A DNA stretch of 64,000 bases from Metellina segmentata (lineage: Eukaryota > Arthropoda > Arachnida > Araneae > Tetragnathidae). Position numbers and translations under genes: made by a program. The notes under the pieces were generated by a model. It made no database searches and was not told the origin of the DNA. It saw nothing but the letters and a program-made list of their open reading frames with translations. The stretch lies in NCBI GenBank assembly GCA_947359465.1, contig OX375877.1, positions 68,364,698 to 68,428,697 on the forward strand, read 5' to 3'. Shown here piece by piece: positions 24,300 through 36,720 of the stretch (position 1 is the first letter of the stretch; every line of letters starts with the position of its first letter).

Positions 24300-24740
24300 G
24301 CCAGCACGGTGTTGCCCGTGACAATTCTTTTCGTGGGGTCAGGTGTGACCACTGCTCGCTAACTCCCGGTGATTGCTGCGCATTCCTATTTGGTTTGGTT
24401 CCTGTGCCAACACCACAAGCAACGCCGTGAGGGCCTCAAAGTTCAAATTGTAATTGAACTAGTGATAAATAAATGCTAATAAATTAATTACAAAATATTT
24501 TAGATTAAAATTTATTTATTTATTATTATTATTTTTTTTTTGAGACTCACCTTTACCCGACATTACGCGGGTTACAATTGAAAAATTATTTAAAGAAAAT
24601 CACATTAAAGATATCTATCTGGTGTAAAATTTTCCGCAGATTTCAAATCCGTTGAAATTTCCCCTCTATCTTTCACGATCGCGAAGATAGAAAACCTGAA
24701 ACAGTCTTTGCCTGGACAAAGTTGAAATCGCTAGCAAGAA
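24300..24740 (+). repeat. dispersed repeat: GTTGCCCGTGAC...CGCAGATTTCAAATCCG family
   Basis: Starts near GGTGTTGCCCGTGACAATTC and contains TTTTCCGCAGATTTCAAATC and a CTATCTTTCACGATCGCGAAGATAG hairpin. The same order of blocks recurs at 58200-58570 and 59870-60690. Non-coding and non-autonomous; the class is unproven. Confidence 0.65.
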
Positions 24741-25561
24741 AGCAATACTAATCAACAACGTAAATCAAAACACGCTAGAATCGGAAATCCGTAAAGAAGT
24801 AAAAACACAAGAGCTGTTTTTCGCCTTAACTTGGCATGATTCCAAAGGCATTGGGACGAAAAACGCAGAATCTGTCCATTTCTTCAATGTGACGTCAGCT
24901 CCGCGAGGTACGTCATAACTTGCCACAGTTCAAAAGGTCAAAACACGCACGATCCTTTGCTTTCTTCAATCGAGGAGCTATGACGTCAGATTCGCGAAAA
25001 GAAGTACAGAGGGGGGAGGGAACTAATAAATCAATTTAAATTGTTCTAAATTAAAGGGCTGGACACAAAATTCGCATAAAATTAGGACTATTTGACATTA
25101 TTACTTAAGATTTGAACTCTTAGTTAATTTTTGTCATAGTTGGGACAACTCTGTTATAGTCTTCTTGGAAATCATACCTACCAAGACCGCTTAATCCTTA
25201 CAGAGTAATCTCTTTAAAAAGCTGTACAATATATTAAAAAATTATTTCAGTTTAGTTAGCGTCATTGATCGAATATTGTTTCAAAGCTTCGTAGGGGCAT
25301 CTAAATATTTAAATTTCTCCTGGCGATTGTCACGAAGTTTCGAGTCGTTCCTAACACTGACCTGACATTGATAGTTGAGATATCTAGTCGCTTTCAAACT
25401 TTAAAGAAGGCTGAATAAGGACAGAGTTCCCACTGTTACAATTAGTAAATTATTACATTTTATTCATTACATTTAATAATTTATAAATTATGTAAATACT
25501 GTTACATTACGGAATGTTTAAGTACTTCCTCTAGGGTTCAATGCCTCCATTGGTGTATTAT
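24741..25561. other. no supported gene; two CRE-like palindromes
   Basis: TGACGTCA occurs at about 24891 and 24983 in a somewhat GC-richer stretch (24830-25010). The rest is AT-rich. No exon or repeat was identified. Confidence 0.4.
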
Positions 25562-26100
25562 CGGTTATTGGGATATATTAAAAAGACTGTAACTTCAAGG
25601 GATAAGAATATAATCTTACCGTTATATAAGGGTTTAGTAAGACCACATCTAGAATATGCTGTACAATTCTGGGCTCCATATATGAAATAAAGGGTTCAGC
25701 ACAGAGCTACAAAAATAATAAAGAGGATAGCAAATCTCGACTACAATGTAAGTAAGCTAAACATGTATACATTGGAAAGAAGAAGAAGAAGGGGGGGGGA
25801 TTTGATTCAGCTTTTCAAGTTGGTAAAACAAGGGGACACAGAGGGTTTAAATTTCAATAGGGATAACAGAATAAGGGGCCATGGGTATAAATTGAATAAG
25901 ACACATTTTATTCGGGATTTAAGGAAAAACTACTTCTTTAATAGGGTAATAGACAGTTGGAAAGCGTTGCCAGAAAATATAGTTAATTCAAAGGGAGTGT
26001 ACGAATTTAAGATACAATTGGATAGTCAGTGGGAATTAGGGAATTCATAAACAAAGGACCAGCCTTGTTGGGCTTGAGCCTGTAGCTGGTCGTCAATATT
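25562..26100 (+). pseudogene. CR1-like LINE 3' fragment, same family as 16127-18345
   Basis: Encodes the extreme C-terminal part: [20 protein letters not shown], then a stop and small deletion, then YTLERRRRRGGDLIQLFKLV, and finally VIDSWKALPENIVNSKGVYE to a stop near 26048. The 3' UTR ending GTAGCTGGTCGTCAATATTT is shared with the first copy. The 5' side is truncated. Non-functional. Confidence 0.9.
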
Positions 26101-26417
26101 TGTATTTGTTTTGTTAACGGCAAGCTTTCATTTTACAGAGAAAAATAAAATCAAGGAAATTAAATGAAAGATAAAAATATTTACCAGTGTAATGTAAACA
26201 AGTTTAAAAAATAAAATTTTAGTATCAATGTGTAATGTGTAATATTAACATAAAAAAAATACTAAAAGTGGATTAAACAAAAAGTTTTAGATTCCAGAAA
26301 AACTTTGCAAGATATAAAGTTACATAAAATTTAAGAAATCTACTACTTAGACTAAGCGGAATTATGGTATTTTTTAAGTACTTTTAATTACTTTCAAGAA
26401 TCAAGGAATATAATAAG

Positions 26418-27804
26418 TTCTCATTGCCATAAAAATTTGCGCATCGAGAAATAATTGTGGAATCGTAACGAAACTTGGCATGAAGGTACATGTCGGCCAG
26501 ATATGCTGATGATTAGAAATGCAGCGTGATTGCGTACTGCCACTAGAGGGCGTTGAATTTCGTTCTCATTGAAGTATAAAACAGGTAAGCAGAGCTTGTT
26601 TGAGTGTACTTCATCTTTTGCAAAGGAAACGCTGAGGTAGACATGCCGTTACGCCGCCATCGAAGACAATATGAGCAGCTGTCAGAGTTCGAGAGGGGAA
26701 CAATCATCGGGATGACGGAAGCTGGGTGGTCAGCTCGGCGAGTAGCTTGTCAAGTAGGCCGTTCTGATTTTACTGTGAGGAGGTGTTGGGACCAGTGGAC
26801 AGAAGAGACGTAATTTAAAGACCAGGCTCAGGACGCCCTCGACAGACCAGTCGTCGAGAAGACCGTCACATCATACGAAACGCACGCGTAGAGCCAACTG
26901 CCTCATTGGCCGCTATCCAGACACAGGCAGCACCTTCACTACGTGCCCCTGTGTCTTCCCGAACCATCGCAAGGCGCCTGGCTGAAGGATATCTGGTATC
27001 GCGGCGCCTATTACGTGTGCTGCCAATGACACCCACCCACCGACGCCTCCGTTTGGAGGGGTGTCGACGGGATTGGACTGCAACGGAATGGAACCAGGTC
27101 GTCTTCAGCGACGAATCTGGATTAAATTTGAGCAGTGATGGCAATCGTGTTCGTGTGTGGAGGCCCCGTGGTGAACGATACAATCCTGCCTTCGCTTTAC
27201 AGCGACACACCGCTCCACAGCTGGTGTGATGGTATGGGGTACCATTGCTTACGATACATGGTCACCCCTAATATTTATCCATGCCACAGCCCAGCGGTAC
27301 GTCCATGACATCCTTCAGCCACATGTGATGCCACTCATGGCAGGGCTCCCAGGAGCCATTTTTCAACAAGACAATGCTCAACCACACACAGCAAGGATGT
27401 CACAAGACTGCCTCCGCCACATTACCACCCTTCCCTGGCCTGTTCGATCCCCAGATTTGTCACCAATCGAGCATACCTGGGATCATTTGGGACGGCAAGT
27501 TGGACACCCAACGAGTTTGGTCAAACTAGAGGCGCGTTTACAGCAACTGTGGAACGAGATGTCTCAGGACATCATACGGAACCTGTATGCCTCAATGCCC
27601 GCTCGTATCGCATCGTGCATTCGCGCAAGGGGGTCCAACAGAGTACTAAAACTTCCGTTCATTTGTACTTTTTTCTGCAATAAATGATCCTTTTTCTTTG
27701 ATTTTCTAATCACTTACTTATATCAAAGTAGTACTTACATGTGTAAAATTTCATTTCATTTTGACGACTTTTTCTTGGTGCGCAAATTTTTATGGCAATA
27801 AGTG
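26418..27804 (+). mobile_element. Tc1-like (Tcb1-type) transposon with inverted ends
   Basis: The left end contains ATTGCCATAAAAATTTGCGC; the right end is its reverse complement at about 27780-27799, followed by TA. Length near 1.39 kb, normal for Tc1. The left TA target duplication has mutated. It encloses the broken transposase at 26643-27687. Confidence 0.88.
26643..27687 (+). pseudogene. Tc1/Tcb1-like transposase, frameshifted
   Basis: ATG at 26643 starts the paired HTH DNA-binding region (YEQLSEFERGTIIGMTEAGW, ...VGRSDFTVRRCWDQW). A shift or stop at about 26812 interrupts it. The frame resumes at about 26906 (SSRTIARRLAEGYL, then the first catalytic block VFSDESGLNL). A second break lies near 27226, followed by VWGTIAYDTWSPLIFIHATA, the second catalytic Asp in FQQDNAQPHTA, and the Glu in SPDLSPIEHTWDHLG. 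All three DD34E residues are still present, so decay is recent. The enzyme cuts and pastes at TA sites. Confidence 0.92.
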
Positions 27805-27862
27805 TATATACAAACTGTTTTTCTTCGTTGATGTAACTTATGTTCGTTTCCTTTCTTTTAGG

Positions 27863-28137
27863 AAAGCCAACAGCTGAACTACAACACCTGTTGAGCAACG
27901 TTAGACATCCTGGACCAGAAAAGCTCTGCGGGTGCCCTCTTCGTGTTCGCCCACCCTCCTTTCTGTAAATACGTCAAAATTCCTGCGGGCACGAGGGGAG
28001 CATTCGTAGAGTTTGGAAGGCCGGATGTCTACACGTTCTGCTCCATTTGGAATTGCTCCTTGACAACAGAACATCAAATATTTATTGGAGAAGTAATAAA
28101 AATATTCTATAACTCCAAACCGACTCGTCTTCTTTGA
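27863..28137 (+). other. possible exon of an unrecognised gene
   Basis: A very good acceptor (TTCGTTTCCTTTCTTTTAG) ends at about 27862. Two frames continue. One runs 35 residues from GKPTAELQHLL to a stop near 27966. Another, from about 27902, runs to 28137 and looks protein-like (EFGRPDVYTFCSIWNCSL). ATAAAA follows at 28096. I recognise neither; this could be a terminal exon or an old element. Confidence 0.25.
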
Positions 28138-28189
28138 GCATATTGAATCGATATTCTAATCACACTTTAAGCCAAGAATGAGCGTGCGG

Positions 28190-28350
28190 CTGCGATAGCC
28201 CGATTGGTAGAGTAGCGGAAAAGCAACCGGAGGGTTGCATATATGGACTGGAACACGTTAAATCTGCCGTGGTTTCAAATGTCCTCAAGTAGGCGGGGTG
28301 AGGGAACTTGGAGGGGGTTTTCAGCTCAAGTGCTGGGGAACTCAGCAAAA
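28190..28350 (+). repeat. tRNA-headed SINE fragment (GCAACCGGAGGG subfamily)
   Basis: The head reads GATAGCCCGATTGGTAGAG with AAAGCAACCGGAGGGTTGC. The body reads CACGTTAAATCTGCCGTGG. The 3' half is missing. Confidence 0.7.
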
Positions 28351-29769
28351 TTAACAGGGAAAGTTCTATGCATAGACGTGAAATATAAGTAGACGGAGTA
28401 CGTCTATTGAGGGGACCTTCAGAAAGTGTGACGCAGATGTCGACTAGTAGTCACGTGACTGCTCGGTTAAAGATTGTTTGGCCGATTTTATATCATCGTT
28501 TGACGATGCAACATCTAATGACAGGGAATTTGCGTGAGTCCTGATTTCTATAGTGGGTGATAATACTCTTATCAATCAGTTGACAAAAGATAATGAATCA
28601 CAATCCAAAAGTCTCTGGAAGGAAGGTATTTTTTGTAACGTCGTACATTTGAGCTGCCTTCAAACCTCAGTTTGCTAGCGTAATGGTCAAACCCACTGAG
28701 CCATGGGGTCCTTTACTGTAATTAAGAAATTCAAAGTAATAGATTTTTTTCTTGACATTAGCAAATTACCTAACTTAAGGTTGGCACTGTGATTTGAATT
28801 TTTCACATTTTTCAGGGATATCCTGAAGAAATTTCAGCGTATGACACAAAATACTCAAAAATTAGAAGAAAAAAATATGCATTTATTCCAAAATAATTTT
28901 ATTTCAGAACCTTGCAGAAAGGATTACAAAGAACTTGTATAAAAGCATTTTAAAAATTGAATGATCAGTTTGGCAGATTAACGAGGAAAATCGAAAATAT
29001 AATATATTAGAAGGCCTCCACCCCCTTCTACGCAATCCCATTTAGTTTGCTTCGCAAACCAACACTCTTTTCGCAGAGTCAATCTCCTGCTCCTCCATTC
29101 ATTGAGGTCACAGGAGCTTCGTTTCATCGAGGCTTTCATTCCCGTGAGCCTCGGTTTCATGAAAGCCATTTGACGTTAGATCTCAGCGCTAAAAAAAACT
29201 CCACGAGCTGCAAAAATTTATTTTTAGTTGTCACGGCTGAAGACTGAAAATTTGTACGTCTTTTGCTTACTTGCGTTAGAAATTTCGCTTTTTTTCAACT
29301 TTGACAGTTAATAAACCCTAACTAATAGCCGCATCGGAAAAAAATCTTCATCATGTTCCCTGTACAATTTCGAACAAACCATGTTAATTTCGTAATTTTC
29401 TGATCCGTGCTTTCTCGGGAAACTGTCTAAGAAACGAGCGAAAAAAAGTTTTAAATCCTGCGATAGCTGCAGCGGTAACTTTTTTTTTAATAAGAGAGAA
29501 AACTCAAAGAGAGAGAAAGCTAAACAGAATGTGTTGCATAATTGTATTCTATAAATAAGTTAATTTTATAAATAAATAGATAAGTTATTACAATTACATT
29601 TAGAAAAAAAATGTTGCATAAATTGAGACTTCAAGAGAATAAATTGCAGAAAAATTAACATACAGTATAAAGAGAAAAATTCAAATAATGTATGAATAAA
29701 TTAACAATGCAGAATGCAATAAAATTGAACATTTCACAAAAATTACTAATGAGTAGTACATTAACATTG
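28351..29769. other. no supported gene; one hairpin-headed repeat start
   Basis: GTTTGCTTCGCAAACCAACACT at about 29045 matches the start of the repeat at 58148 and can fold on itself. Nothing else recognised. Confidence 0.4.
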
Positions 29770-30005
29770 TACTGCAGCAACACAACAGGTTATTGGCAAC
29801 GGTCCGAGATCAATTCACAAGGGAAAGATCCAAGGAAAATGCCTCGTCATTTTGATTCATGGTCAGATGACGAGAACACCAGAGCTGGCATCCCACTCTT
29901 CAAACTTCCACACCATGTTGAAGTGAGGCAATGACAGATTTAATGTGCAACAGCCCCCATGTACACAATGGTCTTTGGCTTGACTGAGTTTCAAACTCGG
30001 AACCC
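29770..30005 (-). repeat. diverged tRNA-derived SINE
   Basis: Minus orientation with words GCAACACAACAGGTTATTGG, GGTCAGATGACGAGAACACC and a B-box remnant GAGTTTCAAACTCGG near 29990. No clear target duplication. Confidence 0.7.
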
Positions 30006-31620
30006 AAAAAATTACAGAAAAAACAGGATGAAAACAAGTTGCACTAAAACATAAATTTCTACAAATGGACTTGTTTAATTTCAAAAACAGAATTGAAACA
30101 CAGTAATTCATTAACATTTTTTAATACAAATAATATCTATTCATAGTAAATATATGTATACCTTACTTTTAAGTTAAACATAAATTAAATCAAAAGAGCA
30201 AAAAGAATTAGACAAAACAGATTTTTATTATGAGTAACCAAGAGATAGAATGTTTATAACAAAACATTGAGCAATTTTACACATAACGTAAGTATTAAAA
30301 ATGTTTTTTATAATGAACCGATTCTGACAAAAGATCAGACAAAATAAAACATTGGAAGGGTATGGTTCCATGACATGGATACAAAAAATTCCAGAATTCA
30401 ATAATTTAGAATTAAAAAATTAATACACATACAAAGTATAATCACTGCTGAAGTTAGCATATAAAACCAAGATATAAAAATAGTAAATAGTTTTCTCTTC
30501 CATCAAAAATTGCACTAACTTATGATATAAATATCCACACATTAACTCATAAGCTACCATAAAAGTATTTTTTTATGGAACTTTAATAACATGATTAAAA
30601 ATAAATCTTTACTTGCATAAGTAGATAAATTTGCACGGTTTTAAAAACTGCCTAGTGTATAAAAATGCATCTCTCAACAACGATTAATTTTCATATCAAA
30701 AACAATTTGTGTTACACTATAATCATAGGATCAATTTTTACATAGCATTAATATGCTTTTAATTTTATATAAAAGCCATTTTATCAAAAATACATGTCAT
30801 AAAAATTTGAATGAATGAATTTTATAAATCCATAAAAATTTTAAAACACTTAATAAAAGTAGTGTAATGGTAAAAATCTATCAAAAATTTGTCTCTAAAA
30901 ATATAATTCAAAACTTTTAAATTTCCTGAACAGATTTATCACATTTTCACACACATTCACAGAACAGTGACAATTTTGAATTTCTCCACTTTATTTTAAT
31001 CACTTCATTAGGTTCTGTGTTTTAAGTGCTTATTGTTTTACTGATTATCACTATATTCGAAAGAAATATTTTCAATATTTCAACTTTGCAGAGTGGACCC
31101 TGCAATTGAAAAATTTATTCATTTAAGATAGTTATTTTTATTCAAATACAACAAACATAAACACTATGATTTTTATGTTTCAGTAATATTTGAATTGTTA
31201 AGTGAATTTTTATATATTTTCGAAATTTAAATGCAGTCAGTCTTATAAAAATTAAGTCTAAGCAGCACATAAACATATATATATATTTTTACATTTAAAA
31301 TTGTTTTGCTTTTTGTGCAAAATTAATTTTTAAAAACTTACTTTTTTTTTTACATGAAAGAGTTAGAAAGCATACATTGAAACTGCTGATTAGACTTACA
31401 CAATGAATTTAAAATAAACAAATGTACACTTAATTCTGTTTTTACACACTACATATGTTCCTGAAAAATACGTGAAAAAAGAAAATGAATCTATGGAAGA
31501 AAAGTTGATTCCAGATCTACAAAATCAGTAAAAGTAATTAAAACAAATCATATGGAAGTATTTGTTTTTAGCCCTTATTTTTTATTTCAACAAAATATTC
31601 ATTTAATAATACACTATCTG
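30006..31620. other. AT-rich stretch without supported gene
   Basis: Extremely AT-rich. It may include the ABCD4 downstream region. No open frame or repeat of note. Confidence 0.5.
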
Positions 31621-31681
31621 ACCATTCGTCATCGGAAACTTCATACTGTTAAGCTAAAGCGGACTCAGCACAACACCAGTA

Positions 31682-32700
31682 TTATGTATCGTGTAGGACC
31701 TTTTTATAGGCACCTTTTGCCATAATGGTATCTTCAACTCTATCAATTTGCGATACGTTTCTGCAGGTATCTTGCTCCAGTAGTGGCAAACAGCTCAGTA
31801 GTGTTTTTTGGCTGGGTTGGCCTGGCGCTCTGACTAATCCCAAAGTTGTTCCAGCAAGTTGATAATTGGATTTTGGGATGCCAATGAAGTTTTTCCATGC
31901 CGATTTCCTTAAACCATGTGTTGATAACACCTGCTGCTGTATGACATTGAACACTGTCCAGCTGAAACAGATATAGGCCAATACCAAAGTGTTACCACAG
32001 GGTCTGAAGCGCAGAATTGTCCAGAACTGTTTTTTACGCATCAGCATTCATGTTTCCAGGAATTAAAACCAGAGGACCAATACCATACCATGAAAAGCAG
32101 GACCAGACCATGATCCCACCTCCTCCGCATTTCACTGTGGGTATGACACTATCCTGTAAATATCGTTCGTTGGTCATTAGTCAAACCCACACACGTCCGT
32201 CGGACTGCCACAACTGGTAGCATGATTCATCACACCATAGTTCCTTTTCCATTGTTCTACAGTCCTGCATTCTTTGTATCACTGTAATCGACATGTCGAA
32301 TTGAGACGTGTGATATTTGGCTTGCGAACTGCTGTTCAGCATGAAAATCAGGTGCCACGATATCATGGTGGACGATACAATCACTTGCATCACTAGACGA
32401 AGCCCATCGAAAATTTTCTGCTAGTTTCTAAAGAAACCTTGCAGTTTGACTTCAACACACGTTTCAGGCTTCAACTGCCTTGATCTGTCTATTTAGTCAG
32501 TTTACTAGATCTGGGTTAGCATAGTGTAACCCCAGTCGCTTCCATTTCAAAATAATATCACTCTGTAGATGGGGGTATTGGAAATTTGTTGGAAATGTCA
32601 TGCACTGAATGTCCAAACCTGTGGGCTCAATGATCATTCCTCTTTCATCCACATTAATTTTGTGTCATTTGTTCAAATTCACTGCAATAGCTACTATGAA
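31682..32700 (-). pseudogene. decayed Tc1-like transposase
   Basis: Reading down the minus strand: an HTH remnant near 32600-32500 (FPIPPSTE, WKATGVT-like), a VMVWSCFSWYGIGPLVLIPG-like block at 32060-32130, a NMNADA-like continuation, and C-terminal fragments ending near 31682 (TIMAKGAYKK). Many stops and shifts. Inverted ends were not found with confidence. Related in kind, but not the same family, as the copies at 26418, 35364 and 39911. Confidence 0.75.
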
Positions 32701-33179
32701 AATATTTTCACCGTTCAACGTCTTTTATAAGTTGTATGACATGTACGCATCATCCTAAGTGCTTTCTGAGTGGTGACCGGTTACGAATGGCCAGATAATG
32801 AATGTTATAAAAATGCATTAAAGTAAATTTGCATATGAAATTAAAAAAATTCTTCAGGAACAAAAAAAAAATATGTTTTGCACATAACAAGATTTTATTA
32901 ATTATCACCTTCTGACAATAAACGGCACACATAGAAATGTTGTGGACACATCATCTTCTTCCTCTATAAAAGAATTTTTTTCTAGAATATCTTGAGCAAA
33001 ATCAGCACGTCTACTCTTGTGCTGATCTTTCACCGGTTTTATGAATGAATTCAGTCATTAATGGTTGTGTTCGTGTTTTGGTTAAGCCTTTATAACTTCA
33101 GTTCACGATGAAACTTCCCAGTGCCTTTCTCATAGGGTGATGTTTGACAAAATAATCACCCAATTTTCTGTGTGGTCAG

Positions 33180-33410
33180 TGCTAGACCTTCTTTTATTAA
33201 ATCTGCATTTAGAACAGGACCATTTTCTTTATCATCAGTATATTCTGGATTGAGTCTCAAGGACAACCTATAATATTTCATCTTCGCTTAGGGCCTTGTC
33301 AACTAATAATTCATCAATATCTTGAAATGATAGATCATTGAATCCTTCTCCACCAATTGTGTGTACTGTTGATGTAATGATGTTGGGAACTTCTGTCGTA
33401 TTAGGGATGT
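33180..33410 (-). pseudogene. decayed pogo/Tigger-like transposase C-terminal piece
   Basis: Encodes FNDLSFQDIDELLVDKALSE before a stop, resembling the acidic C-terminal region of Tigger-type DDE transposases. Nearby frames are broken. Weak, composition-like similarity only. Confidence 0.4.
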
Positions 33411-34059
33411 GATCTTTGCTTTATACACATTGTGGCCAAACTACGGAACAGCATGCATTCAAAGTTGCTGGTTTTAATTCAGTTAAAACTAATTCAAATT
33501 GATTGATGCAATTCATAACTAAGAATTTTTTCCACACATCAGTGACTAAATTCAATAAAAATGTTCATGATACATACACTCATAGAAACCTTGACGTACA
33601 CATCGGTAAACAAAAGCACTCATTTCAAAACACACGCTAGCATATAAGCAATCTATTTGTGCATGTAATTTAGAAATGATGAGTTACAAATAGAAAAGAT
33701 ATGCTACAAATATTAAAAAATTCTTGGAATTTAGGGGGAAAAAATCTTAGAAATTGGCTTGGCCCATTCATGTTAAATCAAAAATGACGTGTGTAAAAAG
33801 AAAATGAAATATTATCTTGAATTTGTGTAAAAAAAGGTTCATGCAGAAACAGAATTAGGTGTATTTACATTCAACAATGGAAAAATCTCAAACCACAAAA
33901 GTCTTAGATCACATAAATATTTGGCAGGCATCTTAAGTAAACTCAAAAACAAACATTTCAAGGAATTACAAACAACCATAATATAAAAACAATTGAATAG
34001 TGTTCAATTACGTTCCTCCAAAAAACTTTACAGATAAATCACAAATGTAGAAGCACCAG

Positions 34060-34399
34060 TCATTCATCGGAATGAGGCTCACTGGACAGTGACCATCCTC
34101 CTTCACCATTTAGATGCAGAAAACTGTCATGGAACTGGACAAGACTAGTCCGGTGTCCTATGCTTATGACTGTTATGCCAAGATCAATGCACTTCTTGTA
34201 CAGCTTCTTTTCTAATTCCATGTCAAGTGCACTTGTGGCTTCATCTAAGAAAGCAATCTTGGGCTTATGGCAGAAGAGACGGACGAAACTCAATCTCTGG
34301 GCTTCTCCAGGGGACAGGACATCATACCAGTTCCAGTCCACTTTGTCAAAAAGTCCAGCTTTTGCCAAAATGTGGTCCAAATCAACAAACTTCAGATAA
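34060..34399 (-). CDS. ABCD4: ABCD4 coding exon 3 (C-terminal half of nucleotide-binding domain)
   Basis: Encodes residues 499-611 and the TGA stop (34062-34060). The acceptor TATCCCTTTTACAG ends at 34400; the first base completes a split Gly codon started in exon 2. It carries the VDWNWYDV segment (519-526), the ABC signature as LSPGE (527-531), Walker B IAFLDE (547-552), the D-loop SALD, and the H-loop His581 in SIGHR. LSPGE instead of LSGGQ is, as I recall, normal for ABCD4. ABCD4 is a half-transporter that works as a homodimer with LMBRD1 to export cobalamin from lysosomes. All ATPase motifs look intact. Confidence 0.95.
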
Positions 34400-35782
34400 C
34401 TGTAAAAGGGATATTGCCTTAGAGATGTAAATTTATCAATAGTGAACTTTTGGAGAATAATCTTCAAGAGGAGAATAATCAAGAATTTTTTCTAAAGGCA
34501 TGTAAACTAAACAAAAGACTGATGCAATATATTTTTTAATCAATGAATGAATACTTAAATGAAAATAATCATAAGGTTAAAAATGTACTTCAAAGGTTAA
34601 CATTAGAAAAAAAGTAATAAACATTTGTTGTTTTTATATTTACTCTCCTTTTTTTCAATAGATTTCAAATCAAACACTCTTAAATGACAGCACTGAACAA
34701 ATTTTTGATTAACTTAAAGATTTAAAATTTTCTTCTAAACACATAAATTAGCAAACCTACTATCTTTGACCTGACTGAAAAATGTTATTTAGCTTGAGGG
34801 AAGAAGTGTCAAAGCTAGAAATGTAGCAAAAGACATAAAATCCTTTTCCAATTTATTATTGATCTGTTTGTAACGAATACGGATAAAGATTGACACTTAG
34901 AGTATAAAAACCTATACTTAAAACCATCAATGTGTAGTAAAATTTTAATACAATAGCAAAACTCACCTGAGTACTAATTGTATGCTTGCTTTTAAAAATT
35001 AGGATCCAAATGTACAAATTAATTTGATTTTAAAAAACCACAAACATTTAAAACTGAATAATGATCCTTTCTGTACTCAAGCACACACTGTCATGATCTC
35101 TAAGGGGACTGTTCATTAAGACAGTTTTTGTTCATGAGGGCTCATCAGATCAGAACTAAAAGACTTAAAAGTAAGTTTGAACACCTTTAGAATCTGTTGA
35201 ACTGAGAGCCAGAGCACTAACCATAGTATTTTACTTTGCTAACACCAGCTTATAGCTAAGAATTTTGTGTGTTAAGTTTATACATAGATTGTGCAATATG
35301 TACATGCCATAGGAATTTCAAAGGATCAAAAATCATTCATTAGTCTCAGTAAGTTAAAAACTACACCGGTGTCCAAAATTATATTTACATGCACTGAATC
35401 ACTGATTTCTCAGAAACTGTGAACTATAAATTTATGTGGAATTAGACAACATCATAACAAATAAATACAAAGGAAAAAATTTAAGAACACTGCATGGTAT
35501 AAAACTGTAGCATGAAACAATAAAAATGGCAATAATATGACTAGGAAAATTCAGAAGGGAAAAAAAATAACTCGGAAAAAAATTAAGGCTTATGAATTTA
35601 ATATGGAATGTGATCGCACCTGATTAGTACACACATATCACGTGATTTCATGCTGGCAATAATATTGTTAACCTGTTTGTGGAATTAAGTTTCCTTCCTC
35701 CAGCACTGCGGTCTTCAGGGCATTATATCTCTAGGAGGAGGATGTCTCAGTGCAACTGTTTTTTCAAGGTAGTCTCATAAGT

Positions 35783-35928
35783 CAGGGCTCGAAATACCCG
35801 GGTGCACAGGTGCACATGAAAATAAAATTGTGCACCTAATTTTTTCCCGCTAGGCGCACCTGTGCACCTAATTTAAAAACTTAGGTGCACCTTGTGCACC
35901 TGTATTAAAAAATATATTTCGAGGCCTG
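35783..35928. mobile_element. hAT-type MITE, CAGGGCTCGAAAT family, short copy
   Basis: Begins CAGGGCTCGAAAT and ends ATTTCGAGGCCTG. Flanks TCATAAGT and CCATAAGT match 7 of 8. It is a deletion derivative of the copy at 12672-13230, keeping the GTGCAC-rich subterminal parts, and it sits inside the Tc1 element. Confidence 0.88.
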
Positions 35929-35959
35929 CCATAAGTTCTCTATCATGTTCAGATCAGGA

Positions 35960-36320
35960 GATTTTACTGGCCACTGTATTCGCTCAATGGCTTCATTTTC
36001 AAGGAATTCTTTAACGGATTGCTTGCATTTATAAATAAAATATCAGATCCATATGCACCTCTGAAAAGTCTTACATAACGATCTAAGACCTCATCCCAAT
36101 ATCTCTGTATGAACATAGATCCTCTGTTGAAAACATGTAGGGGCGTATGTCCATCCATCATTATTCCTCCCCACACCATCACACTTGCACTACCATAACA
36201 GACACCTTCCATAATGTTCAAAGGAAGATTTTGTGTTTATGACTCCCTCTAGATGTAAAAACGTTTAGAATCAGATGTTAAACTAAACCTTGACTCATCA
36301 GTAAAGAGAATGTATGGGCA
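35960..36320 (-). pseudogene. Tc1-like transposase fragment
   Basis: Carries LFTDESRFSL (first catalytic Asp block), then stops, then GSASVMVWGGIMMDGHTPLH and RYWDEVLDRYVRLFRGAYGS. The N-terminal DNA-binding part is missing, replaced by unrelated GC-rich sequence from about 36318. Confidence 0.88.
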
Positions 36321-36720
36321 GGCCCGCCGTAAGCGGGAGTGCAAGACATGCACCGCATGCAGGCGGCATGTCCAAGGGGGGCGGCAAATCTAGCGATCGA
36401 TCACGTAATATTCAAAGTCATTGTCATGATACCCACCTTTAGCATAAGAAATGTCATCGCATGGAGGAAAAAATCCGATCGGCACGCAATTACTATATTT
36501 TTTATATTACTAGGGGGCTCCGCCATGACAAGACTAGCGAATCCTTTAGAATATAGGTGTTTGAAATTTCGGCACTCTACTTTTTTCCAAACAGACGAGA
36601 CTATTCTATATTTCGGCCACACATTTTCCACCTCTCGTTTGGCGCATATCTTTTTCGGGGATCGCTGCAGGAGGTCAGCAGCAAATTATTTCTAAATAAT
36701 TTGTGGACAAATTTTTAAAA
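36318..36720. repeat. unclassified GC-rich insert in the Tc1 relic
   Basis: Starts CAGGCCCGCCGTAAGCGGG, which looks like a hAT end, and contains TACTAGGGGGCTCCGCC at about 36506, also seen at 50285. The right boundary is not clear. Confidence 0.45.

Noticed and set aside
36339..36695. 118-codon plus-strand ORF
   Set aside because: Opposite strand is also open over 36401-36631, the region is an insertion in a Tc1 relic, and no domain is visible.
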